From Nemertoderma westbladi (taxonomy: Eukaryota > Xenacoelomorpha > Nemertodermatida > Nemertodermatidae): DNA of 64,000 bases. Made by a program: the position numbers and the translations under genes. The notes under the pieces are model-generated. The model was not told where the DNA came from. It searched no databases and saw nothing but the letters and a program-made list of their open reading frames with translations. Location of the stretch: contig JAUCBJ010009100.1 of the NCBI GenBank assembly GCA_032718475.1, forward strand, positions 62,001 through 126,000, in the 5' to 3' direction. How positions within the stretch are numbered: position 1 is the stretch's first letter; every line of letters begins with the position of its first letter. Below are positions 1-14,211 of this stretch, piece after piece.

Positions 1-1569
1 CTCTTCGTGACATAACGCCTCAAAAACAGGTACAGTTCGCTGATGATCTTCCCAGGCGCAGTTCGAGAACTCACAAGCAACCAGCAAGATTCGGAGTTCA
101 ATGAACTGACCTATTGGTGGTGGTTGGATTTTTTTTCAGTACAAATGTCTCCTACATTGTTCTTGGGGGAGATGTTAGATTATGTATTGTTAGGGCTCTA
201 GTAGACCCTGGCTTGGTGGTGGTTAGATCCAACCTACTGGTCTTTTACCTACCGGTCCTCTTCTGGTATTCCGGTATTCAGTCTTTCCTATCTTCTAGGT
301 CTGTAGGTACAGTAACCGTTACCGGTACCTACTGTACTGCTGTACTGATGTGCTGTAAGGTGGTGGGTGTGTTCGTTGGCCTGTTGGTTCATATTATTGT
401 TTGATATGCTGTTCTGTATGTCGACCATTAATAAACTGATGCAGCTGGTATTCATTTATTTCCGATCCCAATAAGATATAAATTTTGTGCTTTGTAGTTA
501 TTTTTAGTTTTGAGTTATTTCGCTATACCACTGAAGTCCACTTACTCCACTGAAGTCCAGTGCGAGTCCATCTTCCCTGACTATGGGATGCTACCTCGCG
601 TCGTATCCCAGGGAGCGGTGTTAAACTGGGATGGTAATAATGGGCCTCGCCCTGATTACTTTGTTTATTATCTGATAATAATTGACTGCCAATCTCTGTA
701 GATAGTAGCTCCCACATTTCCTACTTTCTATTGGTACAGTACAAGGTGCTAATAGTTATGATCAGCTGTTCTGGCCCTACCATTGAATGCCTTGTAACGG
801 TAGTTAAGGAATTATTGCGGTCAGGTGGTACCTCAGCTTTCATGTAATAGTGTTGCTTTCATGTAGTCAGGTGGTACCTCTACATTGATAATACCGTACT
901 AAACATATTTGAACTTATTTATATTTAGATATATTTCATATTTATATTCAGTCAGTGGCTACCGAGAGAAAGCCGCCCCAATATTAGATTATTACAACAA
1001 CATATCCATTGGGTAAGAAAGTGGAGGAGAGCCAGCCCAGCCCGTCTCTTAATTTTTTACTTTATATTACGCGATCAATTTTCACTCATCTCGTCATGAA
1101 CCCAACATGTATGTAACCTTTTGTTAAATTTGTTGGCTATGCGTTTGCGGTTGTTTGGGCGGAGTGTGGTAGGCCTACACTTTTCACACTTAAATATTTT
1201 GGTTGTGAAATGTTACAGGGCATAGCTATCTGAGATATTTCATTTATATTTTATTATGAGAGGAAGAAGAACATACAACGTTATTTACTATATATGTAAC
1301 AAAATAATTGTTTTCGGGTTTAACTTGGAAGCCTCCCCAAATAGTTTATATACAATTATATTTAAAATTATTTCCATGGTCATGGTCATTCACCCGTCTT
1401 TAGTTAGAAATTTGTTTGAATGAAAGACAGTTTAGTTTAGTTTTTACTGATTTATTATCTCTTATCTGACTGGGGTAATAATAAAGGATAGGATAAATGG
1501 AAGCAAAGTGTGACAGTAACAATTATTTCCCTGACAACCTAGCATGTCTTAAGTATACGATATCTAAAA
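1..1569. other. intergenic AT-rich DNA, no gene seen
   Basis: Only short open frames of up to about 96 codons occur here, none with a recognisable motif or with composition suggesting coding. Two direct copies of GTCAGGTGGTACCTC lie about 45 bp apart near 820-880. I see no RNA gene or mobile-element end that can be supported. Confidence 0.6.
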
Positions 1570-1618
1570 GGGGGAAGTTTGGATTCACTGCATAAATGCA
1601 GTTCACCAAACTTCCCCC
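1570..1618. repeat. long imperfect hairpin
   Basis: The arms GGGGGAAGTTTGG and CCAAACTTCCCCC are exact complements (13 bp). A second inner stem, ACTGCAT with ATGCAGT, lies between them, giving a cruciform or RNA stem of about 20 bp with small internal loops. A further partial copy of the right arm follows at about 1632-1647. There is no gene next to it. It could be a tiny foldback element or a hairpin in an untranslated RNA. Confidence 0.6.
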
Positions 1619-2466
1619 GAATGCACACTGTAACTTCCCCCTTCCCCCAAATATCCACTGTTGAATTAATTTGAAGCGATATAATAAGTACAAAATTGTG
1701 CGAGTTTTTAATTGTGTAGTCCATTTGTTATTTGATCTCTATTTATTGTTTAAAGTGCATTTAATATCACACTGGTTTTTTAGAATATTACAATCTTATG
1801 TTTTATTTATTAACCCAATCGAAGCCTTAATAAGGGCCGCTTATTTGTACGCATATCCCTAATGCGCTCAGTATGAGCCAAACAACATATTAATATGAAA
1901 ATAAAGTATCTGCAAAGAAAATAACCCAATACTATATAATTTGACCTTATTAAAAAATTTGCACTTTTGCACACTTATTTGTACAAGTGCACTTCAGCAG
2001 ATCGTAATGGTGGTTCTTATTTAACAAACTTATGTTTATCCTCTACCGATCTACGATGGTGTATGATCAAGTGTCAGTCACTAAAAGTGTAAAAAATCTA
2101 ATTTAATAAATCGCGACATTTGCGATTTTGGACCATATTCATGGGCATTTGAAGTCACTTTATATACATAAAAAGTTAAACAAATGTTACGATTATAGTT
2201 AGAAATCACTCCAAACTACATTTTAATCCAAAAAATAACATTCTACGATGAATGGAACTGGAAATAATAGTGTTTGAAATATCGAAAAAATGTGTACTTT
2301 TTAAGTGCATTATGCACTAAGTGCACATGCGTTTTCCCAAGTTTTATCCTATTTCACACACTACAATCTATCCTCTATCCAATGAAAAACGTTTCAGATC
2401 AAACGGCCCAGTAGAACAGAAGTTATTGATGTTTAAAAATAATCACTCGAAAATTTCAAATTCTCT
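1619..2466. other. intergenic AT-rich DNA, no gene seen
   Basis: Open frames are short and not motif-bearing. Several copies of the short palindrome GTGCAC/AAGTGCA occur at about 1980-2330. Nothing here supports a gene. Confidence 0.5.
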
Positions 2467-2540
2467 TGGTCACGTAGTCTAGTGGTAATCAATCACGTTA
2501 ACGATACTTAAGTTCGTGGGTTCGAAACCCAATATGACCA
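2467..2540 (+). pseudogene. tRNA-like sequence (tRNA pseudogene or SINE head)
   Basis: The ends TGGTCA and TGACCA are exact complements, as in an acceptor stem. A D-arm-like box (TAGTCTAGTGGTAA) and a T-arm-like box (GTGGGTTCGAAACCC) lie at about the right spacing over 74 bases, matching the A and B boxes of a Pol III internal promoter. The lower acceptor pairs, the D stem and the anticodon stem are poor, and no anticodon loop can be named with confidence. An A/T-rich tail follows directly. A decayed tRNA gene or tRNA-derived SINE head fits better than a working tRNA. Confidence 0.5.
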
Positions 2541-4590
2541 TTCTTAATTTTTTGCAAAAAAAAATATTTTTAATTTTTGACTAAATTTCGGTTCTGGTGC
2601 TCCAAATTCAATAAAATTGGTATATTCTTTGCCGTAATTTTTTTTTCTATTTTTTGAGAGGGGGTATTTTGGGCCCAAAAAAAATGAAAAAAAAGGGCCA
2701 AAATTACGCGATATTTTTCGACCCTTAAAACTCGTTATTTTAATTATAAATGTTAAGAAAAAAGATAGTGGAGTTAATTTGCTACATTTTACAGAAACTT
2801 TTGGCGCAAAAAGTTAAATTATAATGTAATGGCGATTTATTAAAAAAAAAATTTTTCGTCCCTTTTTTATAAGTAGTATATTTCACACGATCGTCTGCCG
2901 CTTCAGTTATATAATAGCTATGGCGCTGTAACTACCGTTGAAAGATAGATAATTTGACGCTCTATAAGACTGTTTAAATAAGTCTCCCAGACCTTATGTA
3001 TTTTTCGAGCTAGACGAGTTCCCGCGAAGCGAGTTTGAAGCGTGAAATTATAATTTGGGCCCTAATTTTTTTAATATCGTTTGCGCGGCAAAACCAATCG
3101 AATATTTGGATTCCCCGTATCGATATTAACCGTATAAAATGTACTTTAACCTTCAAGAGTCAAAAATAAAAAAAGTTGTTAGTTATAAACTATTTATTAT
3201 TTTCTGGCCCTTTTTGGACCCCTTTGCCTACATATTTTTTGTACCCCCATTCGATAGGAATGTAGCCCCTGTGGTCTTCTACGCTTTCCGAAAAAGAATT
3301 GGCAGATTCCTACTAGCGTTGTCGAATTAAAAATTTTGGAAATAATAATTATGTAAAAAAGATGGAAAAAACGGACAGAGTTACGGCCCCTTTTTCCACC
3401 CGAAATATTAATAAATATCTTACCCCCATTCGATACGAAGGTAGTACCACTCTTCCCCTTTCCAACCGCGTTACTTTCGTCCCCGTACGATTAATATTAG
3501 CCGAGTTATAGCGGATCCCGCAAAGTCATTTTGTCCGTTTTTTCAACTTTGACGGACAATTTCGGGAAAAAGGCGTGGTAATCTTTTTTGAAAAAAAAAA
3601 CGAATTCACTAATTAATCCCTTCTATCCTATCCCGGCGTCGGTTAAGCAATAACCTAGGGTTTTTTCGAGCCACTGTAGAGCGCCTTTCAAAAAATTTTT
3701 TAAATTGTCAAAAAAATGACGGTTTTTTGTCCGCCGTGTCCGTCGAGGGGATAGATTTGCTAATGTTAGAGTGGCTAATATCTTAGAATTCCGAGTCGCT
3801 CCCCTGGTGCGAAAATAAAAAAAATTGGTCTGTTCCTTCATCGAAAAGTCCCCCAGAATCCCAAGTTAACCTATATAGTTAGCGATGGCCTGCGGCTTTA
3901 GGAGCGGCCGCGGTATTCACCTCCCTCATAGCGGCCGCGGCGGTGTTGCGTCAAATGGAGAAATATTTATCCCACCTAGTACTCGCTGTGCTGTACGAGG
4001 CGACCCAGTCTTGCCTGGTGCTTTTCCTCAACCGAGCAGTTTACCGTCCGCGTGAGTTATCCGGTCGCGGTCACGGTCGGTGCGTCTGGATGGTTGGTGG
4101 CCCCCCTTGGCCCCAACGGCAACCACCGATAGCTCAACAAACTCTATTTCATTCGGCCTTGCCTATTCGCCTGACATAACGGCATAGGGAGCCATACTTT
4201 CCTTTAACGTGTTATCTTTCACGATACAGATAACCCACCTATTGGGTTTCTGGGATCATTATATTATGATATAAAGTACACCCTCAATCGTACTGATTGT
4301 CGGGCCTGTTTGTGTTGGTTATTATTGTGAACGGTGCTACACAGCGGAGGCCAGTTAAACAAACAAAGTGAGTTTCAAACCACATTAATAGGTTTACCCT
4401 GCTTGGTGTCTTGTAGCTCTACCGTAAAGCCATAAGCTGCCCCCTTATGACCCTTTTGTGTAAGATAGTTTAAAATAAGTGTGCGAATGTCCCCTATCCA
4501 CCCCGGAATTCGACCTGTCAGTCACGTCGTACCGAGAAAGTCGGGTGTCAGGTTCTTTATTAACTGTCTAACAGTCACCGACTTTGACAA
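2541..4590. other. intergenic DNA with homopolymer tracts, no gene seen
   Basis: The region is rich in A and T runs. Two imperfect direct copies of a segment containing TACCCCCATTCGATA lie about 180 bp apart (near 3242 and 3421). Two AGCGGCCGCGG boxes lie at about 3900-3940. The 78-codon open frame at 3943-4179 has no recognisable motif and is not called as a gene. Confidence 0.5.
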
Positions 4591-7500
4591 TATGGTAAAT
4601 CTATGAGTTAGATATAGTAAATCTAAGAGTTAGATATAGTAAATCTATGAGTTAGATATAGTAAATCTATGAGTTAGATATAGTAAATCTATTAGTTACA
4701 TATAGTAAATCTATGAGTTAGATATAGCAAATCTATGAGTTAGATATAGTAAATCTATTAGTTAGATATAGTAAATCTATGAGTTAGATATAGTAAATCT
4801 ATGAGTTAGATATAGTAAATCTATGAGTTAGATATAGTAAATCTATGAGTTAGATATAGTAAATCTATGAGTTAGATATAGTAAATCTATTAGTTAGATA
4901 TAGTAAATCTATGAGTTAGATATAGTAAATCTATGAGTTAGATATAGTAAATCTATTAGTTAGATATAGTAAATCTATTAGTTAGATATGGTAAATCTAT
5001 GAGTTAGATATAGTAAATCTAAGAGTTAGATATAGTAAATCTATGAGTTAGATATAGTAAATCTATGAGTTAGATATAGTAAATCTATGAGTTAGATATA
5101 GTAAATCTATGAGTTAGATATAGTAAATCTATGAGTTAGATATAGTAAATCTATTAGTTAGATATAGTAAATCTATGAGTTAGATATAGTAAATCTATTA
5201 GTTAGATATAGTAAATCTATGAGTTAGATATAGTAAATCTATGAGTTAGATATAGTAAATCTATTAGTTAGATATAGTAAATCTATTAGTTAGATATGGT
5301 AAATCTATGAGTTAGATATAGTAAATCTAAGAGTTAGATATAGTAAATCTATGAGTTAGATATAGTAAATCTAAGAGTTAGATATAGTAAATCTATGAGT
5401 TAGATATAGTAAATCTATGAGTTAGATATAGTAAATCTATGAGTTAGATATAGTAAATCTCTTAGTTAGATATAGTAAATCTATGAGTTAGATATAGTAA
5501 ATCTAAGAGTTAGATATAGTAAATATATTAGTTAGATATAGTAAATCTATTAGTTAGATATGGTAAATCTATGAGTTAGATATAGTAAATCTATTAGTTA
5601 GATATAGTAAATCTAAGAGTTAGATATAGCAAATCTATGAGTTAGATATAGTAAATCTATTAGTTAGATATAGTAAATGTATGAGTTAGATATAGTAAAT
5701 CTATGAGTTAGATATAGTAAATCTATGAGTTAGATATAGTAAATCTATGAGTTAGATATAGTAAATCTATGAGTTAGATATAGTAAATCTATGAGTTAGA
5801 TATAGTAAATCTATTAGTTAGATATAGTAAATCTATGAGTTAGATATAGTAAATCTAAGAGTTAGATATAGTAAATCTATGAGTTAGATATAGTAAATCT
5901 ATGAGTTAGATATAGTAAATCTATTAGTTAGATATAGTAAATCTATGAGTTAGATATAGTAAATCTATGAGTTAGATATAGTAAATCTATGAGTTAGATA
6001 TAGTAAATCTATGAGTTAGATATAGTAAATCTATGAGTTAGATATAGTAAATCTATGAGTTAGATATAGTAAATCTAAGAGTTAGATATAGTAAATCTAT
6101 GAGTTAGATATAGTAAATCGATGAGTTAGATATAGTAAATCTATGAGTTAGATATAGTAAATCTATTAGTTAGATATAGTAAATCTATGAGGTAGATATA
6201 GTAAATCTATTAGTTAGATATAGTAAATCTATGAGTTAGATATAGTAAATCTATGAGTTAGATATAGTAAATCTATTAGTTAGATATAGTAAATCTATTA
6301 GTTAGATATGGTAAATCTATGAGTTAGATATAGTAAATCTAAGAGTTAGATATAGTAAATCTATGAGTTAGATATAGTAAATCTAAGAGTTAGATATAGT
6401 AAATCTATGAGTTAGATATAGTAAATCTATGAGTTAGATATAGTAAATCTATGAGTTAGATATAGTAAATCTATTAGTTAGATATAGTAAATCTATGAGT
6501 TAGATATAGTAAATCTATTAGTTAGATATAGTAAATATATTAGTTAGATATAGTAAATCTATTAGTTAGATATGGTAAATCTATGAGTTAGATATAGTAA
6601 ATCTATTAGTTAGATATAGTAAATCTAAGAGTTAGATATAGCAAATCTATGAGTTAGATATAGTAAATCTATTAGTTAGATATAGTAAATCTATGAGTTA
6701 GATATAGTAAATCTATGAGTTAGATATAGTAAATCTATGAGTTAGATATAGTAAATCTATGAGTTAGATATAGTAAATCTATTAGTTAGATATAGTAAAT
6801 CTATGAGTTAGATATAGTAAATCTATGAGTTAGATATAGTAAATCTATGAGTTAGATATAGTAAATCTATGAGTTAGATATAGTAAATCTATTAGTTAGA
6901 TATAGTAAATCTATGAGTTAGATATAGTAAATCTATGAGTTAGATATAGTAAATCTATGAGTTAGATATAGTAAATCTATGAGTTAGATATAGTAAATCT
7001 ATGAGTTAGATATAGTAAATCTATGAGTTAGATATAGTAAATCTATGAGTTAGATATAGTAAATCTATGAGTTAGATATAGTAAATCTATTAGTTAGATA
7101 TAGTAAATCTATTAGTTAGATATGGTAAATCTATGAGTTAGATATAGTAAATCTAAGAGTTAGATATAGTAAATATATGAGTTAGATATAGTAAATCTAT
7201 GAGTTAGATATAGTAAATCTATTAGTTAGATATAGTAAATCTAAGAGTTAGATATAGCAAATCTATGAGTTAGATATAGTAAATCTATTAGTTAGATATA
7301 GTAAATATATTAGTTAGATATGGTAAATCTATGAGTTAGATATAGTAAATCTAAGAGTTAGATATAGTAAATCTATGAGTTAGATATAGTAAATCTAAGA
7401 GTTAGATATAGTTAATCTATGAGTTAGATATAGTAAATCTATGAGTTAGATATAGTAAATCTATGAGTTAGATATAGTAAATCTATGAGTTAGATATAGT

Positions 7501-8646
7501 AAATCTATTAGTTAGATATAGTAAATCTATGAGTTAGATATAGTAAATCTAAGAGTTAGATATAGTAAATATATTAGTTAGATATAGTAAATCTATTAGT
7601 TAGATATGGTAAATCTATGAGTTAGATATAGTAAATCTAAGAGTTAGATATAGTAAATATATGAGTTAGATATAGTAAATCTATGAGTTAGATATAGTAA
7701 ATCTATTAGTTAGATATAGTAAATCTAAGAGTTAGATATAGCAAATCTATGAGTTAGATATAGTAAATCTATTAGTTAGATATAGTAAATCTATTAGTTA
7801 GATATGGTAAATCTATGAGTTAGATATAGTAAATCTAAGAGTTAGATATAGTAAATCTATGAGTTAGATATAGTAAATCTAAGAGTTAGATATAGTTAAT
7901 CTATGAGTTAGATATAGTAAATCTATGAGTTAGATATAGTAAATCTATGAGTTAGATATAGTAAATCTATTAGTTAGATATAGTAAATCTATGAGTTAGA
8001 TATAGTAAATCTAAGAGTTAGATATAGTAAATATATTAGTTAGATATAGTAAATCTATTAGTTAGATATGGTAAATCTATGAGTTAGATATAGTAAATCT
8101 AAGAGTTAGATATAGTAAATCTATGAGTTAGATATAGTAAATCTATGAGTTAGATATAGTAAATCTATTAGTTAGATAGAGTAAATCTATTAGTTACATA
8201 TAGTAAATCTAAGAGTTAGATATAGTAAATCTATTAGTTAGATATAGTAAATCTATTAGTTAGATATGGTAAATCTATGAGTTAGATATAGTAAATCTAA
8301 GAGTTAGATATAGTAAATCTATGAGTTAGATATAGTAAATCTATGAGTTAGATATAGTAAATCTATTAGTTACATATAGTAAATCGAAGAGTTAGATATA
8401 GTAAATCTATTAGTTAGATATAGTAAATCTATTAGTTAGATATGGTAAATCTATGAGTTAGATATAGTAAATCTAAGAGTTAGATATAGTAAATCTATGA
8501 GTTAGATATAGTAAATCTATGAGTTAGATATAGTAAATCTATTAGTTAGATATAGTAAATCTATTAGTTAGATATAGTAAATCTATGAGTTAGATATAGT
8601 AAATCTATTAGTTAGATATAGTAAATCTATTAGTTAGATATGGTAA
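4591..8646 (+). repeat. 22-bp satellite array, plus orientation (first block)
   Basis: Head-to-tail 22-bp units, each containing GTTAGATATAG followed by TAAATCTATGA or a variant ending ATTAG or AAGAG. Arms TAGAT and ATCTA form a short dyad in every unit. Variants (TATGGT, TAGCAA, GTTAATC, CATATA) recur in ordered blocks. For example, the GTTAATC variant recurs 484 bp (22 units) apart at 7411 and 7895. This shows higher-order repeats made by block duplication rather than random decay. Confidence 0.97.
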
Positions 8647-10348
8647 CCCAGTTAAACATGAGTATGTGTTTCATATATGGTTGCCATAAATAATTCGACA
8701 TGTGATACATATATGTAAATGTTACAGTGTTGTCAAATGTGATCCATATGTGGAATGTTCACATGTGATACACATATGTTTTTTATGTGACAAGTGCGAC
8801 AAAAAGAGTAAAAATTTAAACTGAGACCGACCAATCACTGGTGTGGGTCTGCATTTCCTATAGAGAGGTGGGGCGGGGGGGGGGGGGGGGTAGCCTACCT
8901 CAGTACCTTATCCTATCCAATCCCTACACCCTATCCTACGGCCCTACACCTACCCTATACATTTAGAGAAGGAAGCATCGGAGTATATATGAAAATATTT
9001 AATCCATAGTGATATGAGAGTATCCTTAATAGATTTTGGTGATGATCCGTAAATTCGTATTCTATTAGTTAGATTTAATTAAGTTATCTAATTTCCAGCT
9101 ATAATAGATTATTCATTTTGATAAATCTTCGAAAATTAATTAATTCTAAGATCATATAATTGCTTATATGATATTTTATATCTAATTTTAAGACATCTTT
9201 TCCATACAACATATATATACCACATATGAAACATATGTTCAATTTTTTAACGGGATAAGAACTGCAATAGGCCTGCTTACCTTACGGATGGTATAGTGCA
9301 TGTATGTTATCTGTCTGTCTGTCCCTGACTGATACCTAGCAGCGCAGATGACAATGCACAACCACGCAACCTGACAAGTGAAAACCACCATACAGCCATA
9401 CATATGTTTGTCTAATTCTGATTAATACAGCACTGTACAAGTGTACAATGCACATGCACAGCACAATGTGCATAGTGCAAGGCAGAAAGCAGGCAAGTCA
9501 CACACTGCATCACTGAACAATTGAGTGGACTATGATAAGCGGTAGGCTTATGCAACGCATTATGCTGTTATGGGTAAAATATAAAATAATTTGCGATTCA
9601 CTAGCTAAACTGCAAGCGACACGACGTGGTTAAGAAGAAAGATTGCAGGATCAGACTATGAAATGCCTATCATTTTAAGAATGTGTCCCACCACCAGCCC
9701 TCAAATGCAATAAACAAAACAATTGGACGATCGACTATGGTTACTTCAATTTAGTGTCCATACAGCCTTCACAGATCATTTAAACCTATAGCAGGCCTAT
9801 GTATTGATTATACATTATATGGTAAATAGCCGGTACTTTGAAAATACAGTATAACAAAAAATATAGATTCAACGTATTATACTGCTGATTAAAACGATAT
9901 TTGTTCTTAATGCAAAAAGCTGGAGTAGTGACATCAACAAATTCCGCATCCCCCCTCGCTATTCTTTTCTGTACATGTATTACTGTAAGGCCTGTATTAC
10001 CATAAGGCAAACATGTGTGCAACATATAAAATCCATGAACTGGATTACACAATTACGAATTGAATAGTTTATGGATTTAAATTTAACTCGGAGTCTTGGC
10101 TATGGCTATTTCACATATGCTCGACATATATTATTCACATGCGCATTCTCACACATTTATTTATGATAAATTCATATGTGCAACATATAAATACCATAAA
10201 TGGCGATACACACATTCTAAGTGTATGTATCACCGAATGCGTGACATGTATTATTCATACATGAGCATAAAAACCCAATTTCCTGACACACCTATTCCAT
10301 ACAACATATATATACCACATATGAAACATAAGTTCATGTTTAACTGGG
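8647..10348. mobile_element. non-autonomous inverted-repeat element inserted in satellite
   Basis: The 1702-bp insert begins CCCAGTTAAACATGA and ends with the complement TCATGTTTAACTGGG. Similarity between the ends continues imperfectly through TATGTTTCATAT. Flanks GGTAA and AAATC rebuild the satellite consensus if AA is a 2-bp target duplication. Variant markers in the next array block are offset by 5334 bp, and 5334 minus 1704 is exactly 165 units of 22 bp, which agrees with the boundaries. No transposase frame is present. A copy resembling the right end also lies inside, at about 9200-9254, so one element may sit within another or an end was duplicated. A run of 16 G lies at 8875-8890. Confidence 0.75.
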
Positions 10349-13300
10349 AAATCTATTAGTTAGATATGGTAAATCTATGAGTTAGATATAGTAAATCTAT
10401 GAGTTAGATATAGTAAATCTAAGAGTTAGATATAGTAAATCTATGAGTTAGATATAGTAAATCTATGAGTTAGATATAGTAAATCTATGAGTTAGATATA
10501 GTAAATCTATGAGTTAGATATAGTAAATCTATTAGTTAGATATAGTAAATCTATGAGTTAGATATAGTAAATCTATGAGTTAGATATAGTAAATCTATGA
10601 GTTAGATATAGTAAATCTATTAGTTAGATATAGTAAATCTATTAGTTAGATATGGTAAATCTATGAGTTAGATATAGTAAATCTAAGAGTTAGATATAGT
10701 AAATCTATGAGTTAGATATAGTAAATCTAAGAGTTAGATATAGTAAATCTATGAGTTAGATATAGTAAATCTATGAGTTAGATATAGTAAATCTATGAGT
10801 TAGATATAGTAAATCTATTAGTTAGATATAGTAAATCTATGAGTTAGATATAGTAAATCTATTAGTTAGATATAGTAAATATATTAGTTAGATATAGTAA
10901 ATCTATTAGTTAGATATGGTAAATCTATGAGTTAGATATAGTGAATCTATTAGTTAGATATAGTAAATCTAAGAGTTAGATATAGCAAATCTATGAGTTA
11001 GATATAGTAAATCTATTAGTTAGATATAGTAAATCTATGAGTTAGATATAGTAAATCTATGAGTTAGATATAGTAAATCTATGAGTTAGATATAGTAAAT
11101 CTATGAGTTAGATATAGTAAATCTATGAGTTAGATATAGTAAATCTATTAGTTAGATATAGTAAATCTATGAGTTAGATATAGTAAATCTATGAGTTAGA
11201 TATAGTAAATCTATGAGTTAGATAGAGTAAATCTATGAGTTAGATATAGTAAATCTATTAGTTAGATATAGTAAATCTATGAGTTAGATATAGTAAATCT
11301 ATGAGTTAGATATAGTAAATCTATGAGTTAGATATAGTAAATCTATGAGTTAGATATAGTAAATCTATGAGTTAGATATAGTAAATCTATGAGTTAGATA
11401 TAGTAAATCTATGAGTTAGATATAGTAAATCTATGAGTTAGATATAGTAAATCTATTAGTTAGATATAGTAAATCTATTAGTTAGATATGGTAAATCTAT
11501 GAGTTAGATATAGTAAATCTAAGAGTTAGATATAGTAAATATATGAGTTAGATATAGTAAATCTATGAGTTAGATATAGTAAATCTATTAGTTAGATATA
11601 GTAAATCTAAGAGTTAGATATAGCAAATCTATGAGTTAGATATAGTAAATCTATTAGTTAGATATAGTAAATATATTAGTTAGATATGGTAAATCTATGA
11701 GTTAGATATAGTAAATCTAAGAGTTAGATATAGTAAATCTATGAGTTAGATATAGTAAATCTAAGAGTTAGATATAGTTAATCTATGAGTTAGATATAGT
11801 AAATCTATGAGTTAGATATAGTAAATCTAAGAGTTAGATATAGTAAATCTATGAGTTAGATATAGTAAATCTAAGAGTTAGATATAGTTAATCTATGAGT
11901 TAGATATAGTAAATCTATGAGTTAGATATAGTAAATCTATGAGTTAGATATAGTAAATCTATGAGTTAGATATAGTAAATCTATTAGTTAGATATAGTAA
12001 ATCTATGAGTTAGATATAGTAAATCTAAGAGTTAGATATAGTAAATATATTAGTTAGATATAGTAAATCTATTAGTTAGATATGGTAAATCTATGAGTTA
12101 GATATAGTAAATCTATGAGTTAGATATAGTAAATCTATGAGTTAGATATAGTAAATCTATTAGTTAGATATAGTAAATCTATGAGTTAGATATAGTAAAT
12201 CTATGAGTTAGATATAGTAAATCTATGAGTTAGATATAGTAAATCTATGAGTTAGATATAGTAAATCTATTAGTTAGATATAGTAAATCTATGAGTTAGA
12301 TATAGTAAATCTATGAGTTAGATATAGTAAATCTATGAGTTAGATATAGTAAATCTATGAGTTAGATATAGTAAATCTATGAGTTAGATATAGTAAATCT
12401 ATGAGTTAGATATAGTAAATCTATGAGTTAGATATAGTAAATCTATGAGTTAGATATAGTAAATCTATTAGTTAGATATAGTAAATCTATTAGTTAGATA
12501 TGGTAAATCTATGAGTTAGATATAGTAAATCTAAGAGTTAGATATAGTAAATATATGAGTTAGATATAGTAAATCTATGAGTTAGATATAGTAAATCTAT
12601 TAGTTAGATATAGTAAATCTAAGAGTTAGATATAGCAAATCTATGAGTTAGATATAGTAAATCTATTAGTTAGATATAGTAAATATATTAGTTAGATATG
12701 GTAAATCTATGAGTTAGATATAGTAAATCTAAGAGTTAGATATAGTTAATCTATGAGTTAGATATAGTAAATCTATGAGTTAGATATAGTAAATCTATGA
12801 GTTAGATATAGTAAATCTATGAGTTAGATATAGTAAATCTATTAGTTAGATATAGTAAATCTATGAGTTAGATATAGTAAATCTAAGAGTTAGATATAGT
12901 AAATATATTAGTTAGATATAGTAAATCTATTAGTTAGATATGGTAAATCTATGAGTTAGATATAGTAAATCTAAGAGTTAGATATAGTAAATCTATGAGT
13001 TAGATATAGTAAATCTATGAGTTAGATATAGTAAATCTATTAGTTAGATATAGTAAATCTAAGAGTTAGATATAGCAAATCTATGAGTTAGATATAGTAA
13101 ATCTATTAGTTAGATATAGTAAATCTATTAGTTAGATATGGTAAATCTATGAGTTAGATATAGTAAATCTAAGAGTTAGATATAGTAAATCTATGAGTTA
13201 GATATAGTAAATCTAAGAGTTAGATATAGTTAATCTATGAGTTAGATATAGTAAATCTATGAGTTAGATATAGTAAATCTATGAGTTAGATATAGTAAAC

Positions 13301-14211
13301 CTATTAGTTAGATATAGTAAATCTATGAGTTAGATATAGTAAATCTAAGAGTTAGATATAGTAAATATATTAGTTAGATATAGTAAATCTATTAGTTAGA
13401 TATGGTAAATCTATGAGTTAGATATAGTAAATCTAAGAGTTAGATATAGTAAATCTATGAGTTAGATATAGTAAATCTATGAGTTAGATATAGTAAATCT
13501 ATTAGTTAGATAGAGTAAATCTATTAGTTACATATAGTAAATCTAAGAGTTAGATATAGTAAATCTATTAGTTAGATATAGTAAATCTATTAGTTAGATA
13601 TGGTAAATCTATGAGTTAGATATAGTAAATCTAAGAGTTAGATATAGTAAATCTATGAGTTAGATATAGTAAATCTATGAGTTAGATATAGTAAATCTAT
13701 TAGTTACATATAGTAAATCGAAGAGTTAGATATAGTAAATCTATTAGTTAGATATAGTAAATCTATTAGTTAGATATGGTAAATCTATGAGTTAGATATA
13801 GTAAATCTAAGAGTTAGATATAGTAAATCTATGAGTTAGATATAGTAAATCTATGAGTTAGATATAGTAAATCTATGAGTTAGATATAGTAAATCTATTA
13901 GTTAGATATAGTAAATCTATTAGTTAGATATAGTAAATCTATGAGTTAGATATAGTAAATCTATTAGTTAGATATAGTAAATCTATTAGTTAGATATGGT
14001 AAATCTATTAGTTAGATATGGTAAATCTATGAGTTAGATATAGTAAATCTATGAGTTAGATATAGTAAATCTAAGAGTTAGATATAGTAAATCTATGAGT
14101 TAGATATAGTAAATCTATGAGTTAGATATAGTAAATCTATGAGTTAGATATAGTAAATCTATGAGTTAGATATAGTAAATCTATTAGTTAGATATAGTAA
14201 ATCTATGAGTT
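10349..14211 (+). repeat. 22-bp satellite array, plus orientation (second block)
   Basis: Same family and orientation as the block at 4591-8646. Rare variants (GTTAATC, GATAGAG, CATATA, AAATCGAAGAG) repeat those of the first block at a constant 5334-bp offset (7411/12745, 7895/13229, 8175/13509, 8385/13719). A segment of more than 1 kb was therefore duplicated as a block. Confidence 0.97.

Noticed and set aside
114-404. 96-codon open frame
   Set aside because: Hydrophobic and low in complexity, no recognisable motif and no supporting context; expected by chance in this length of AT-rich DNA.
3943-4179. 78-codon open frame after a GC-rich patch with two GCGGCCGC boxes
   Set aside because: The patch suggested a CpG-island promoter, but no plausible exon, splice site or protein motif follows.
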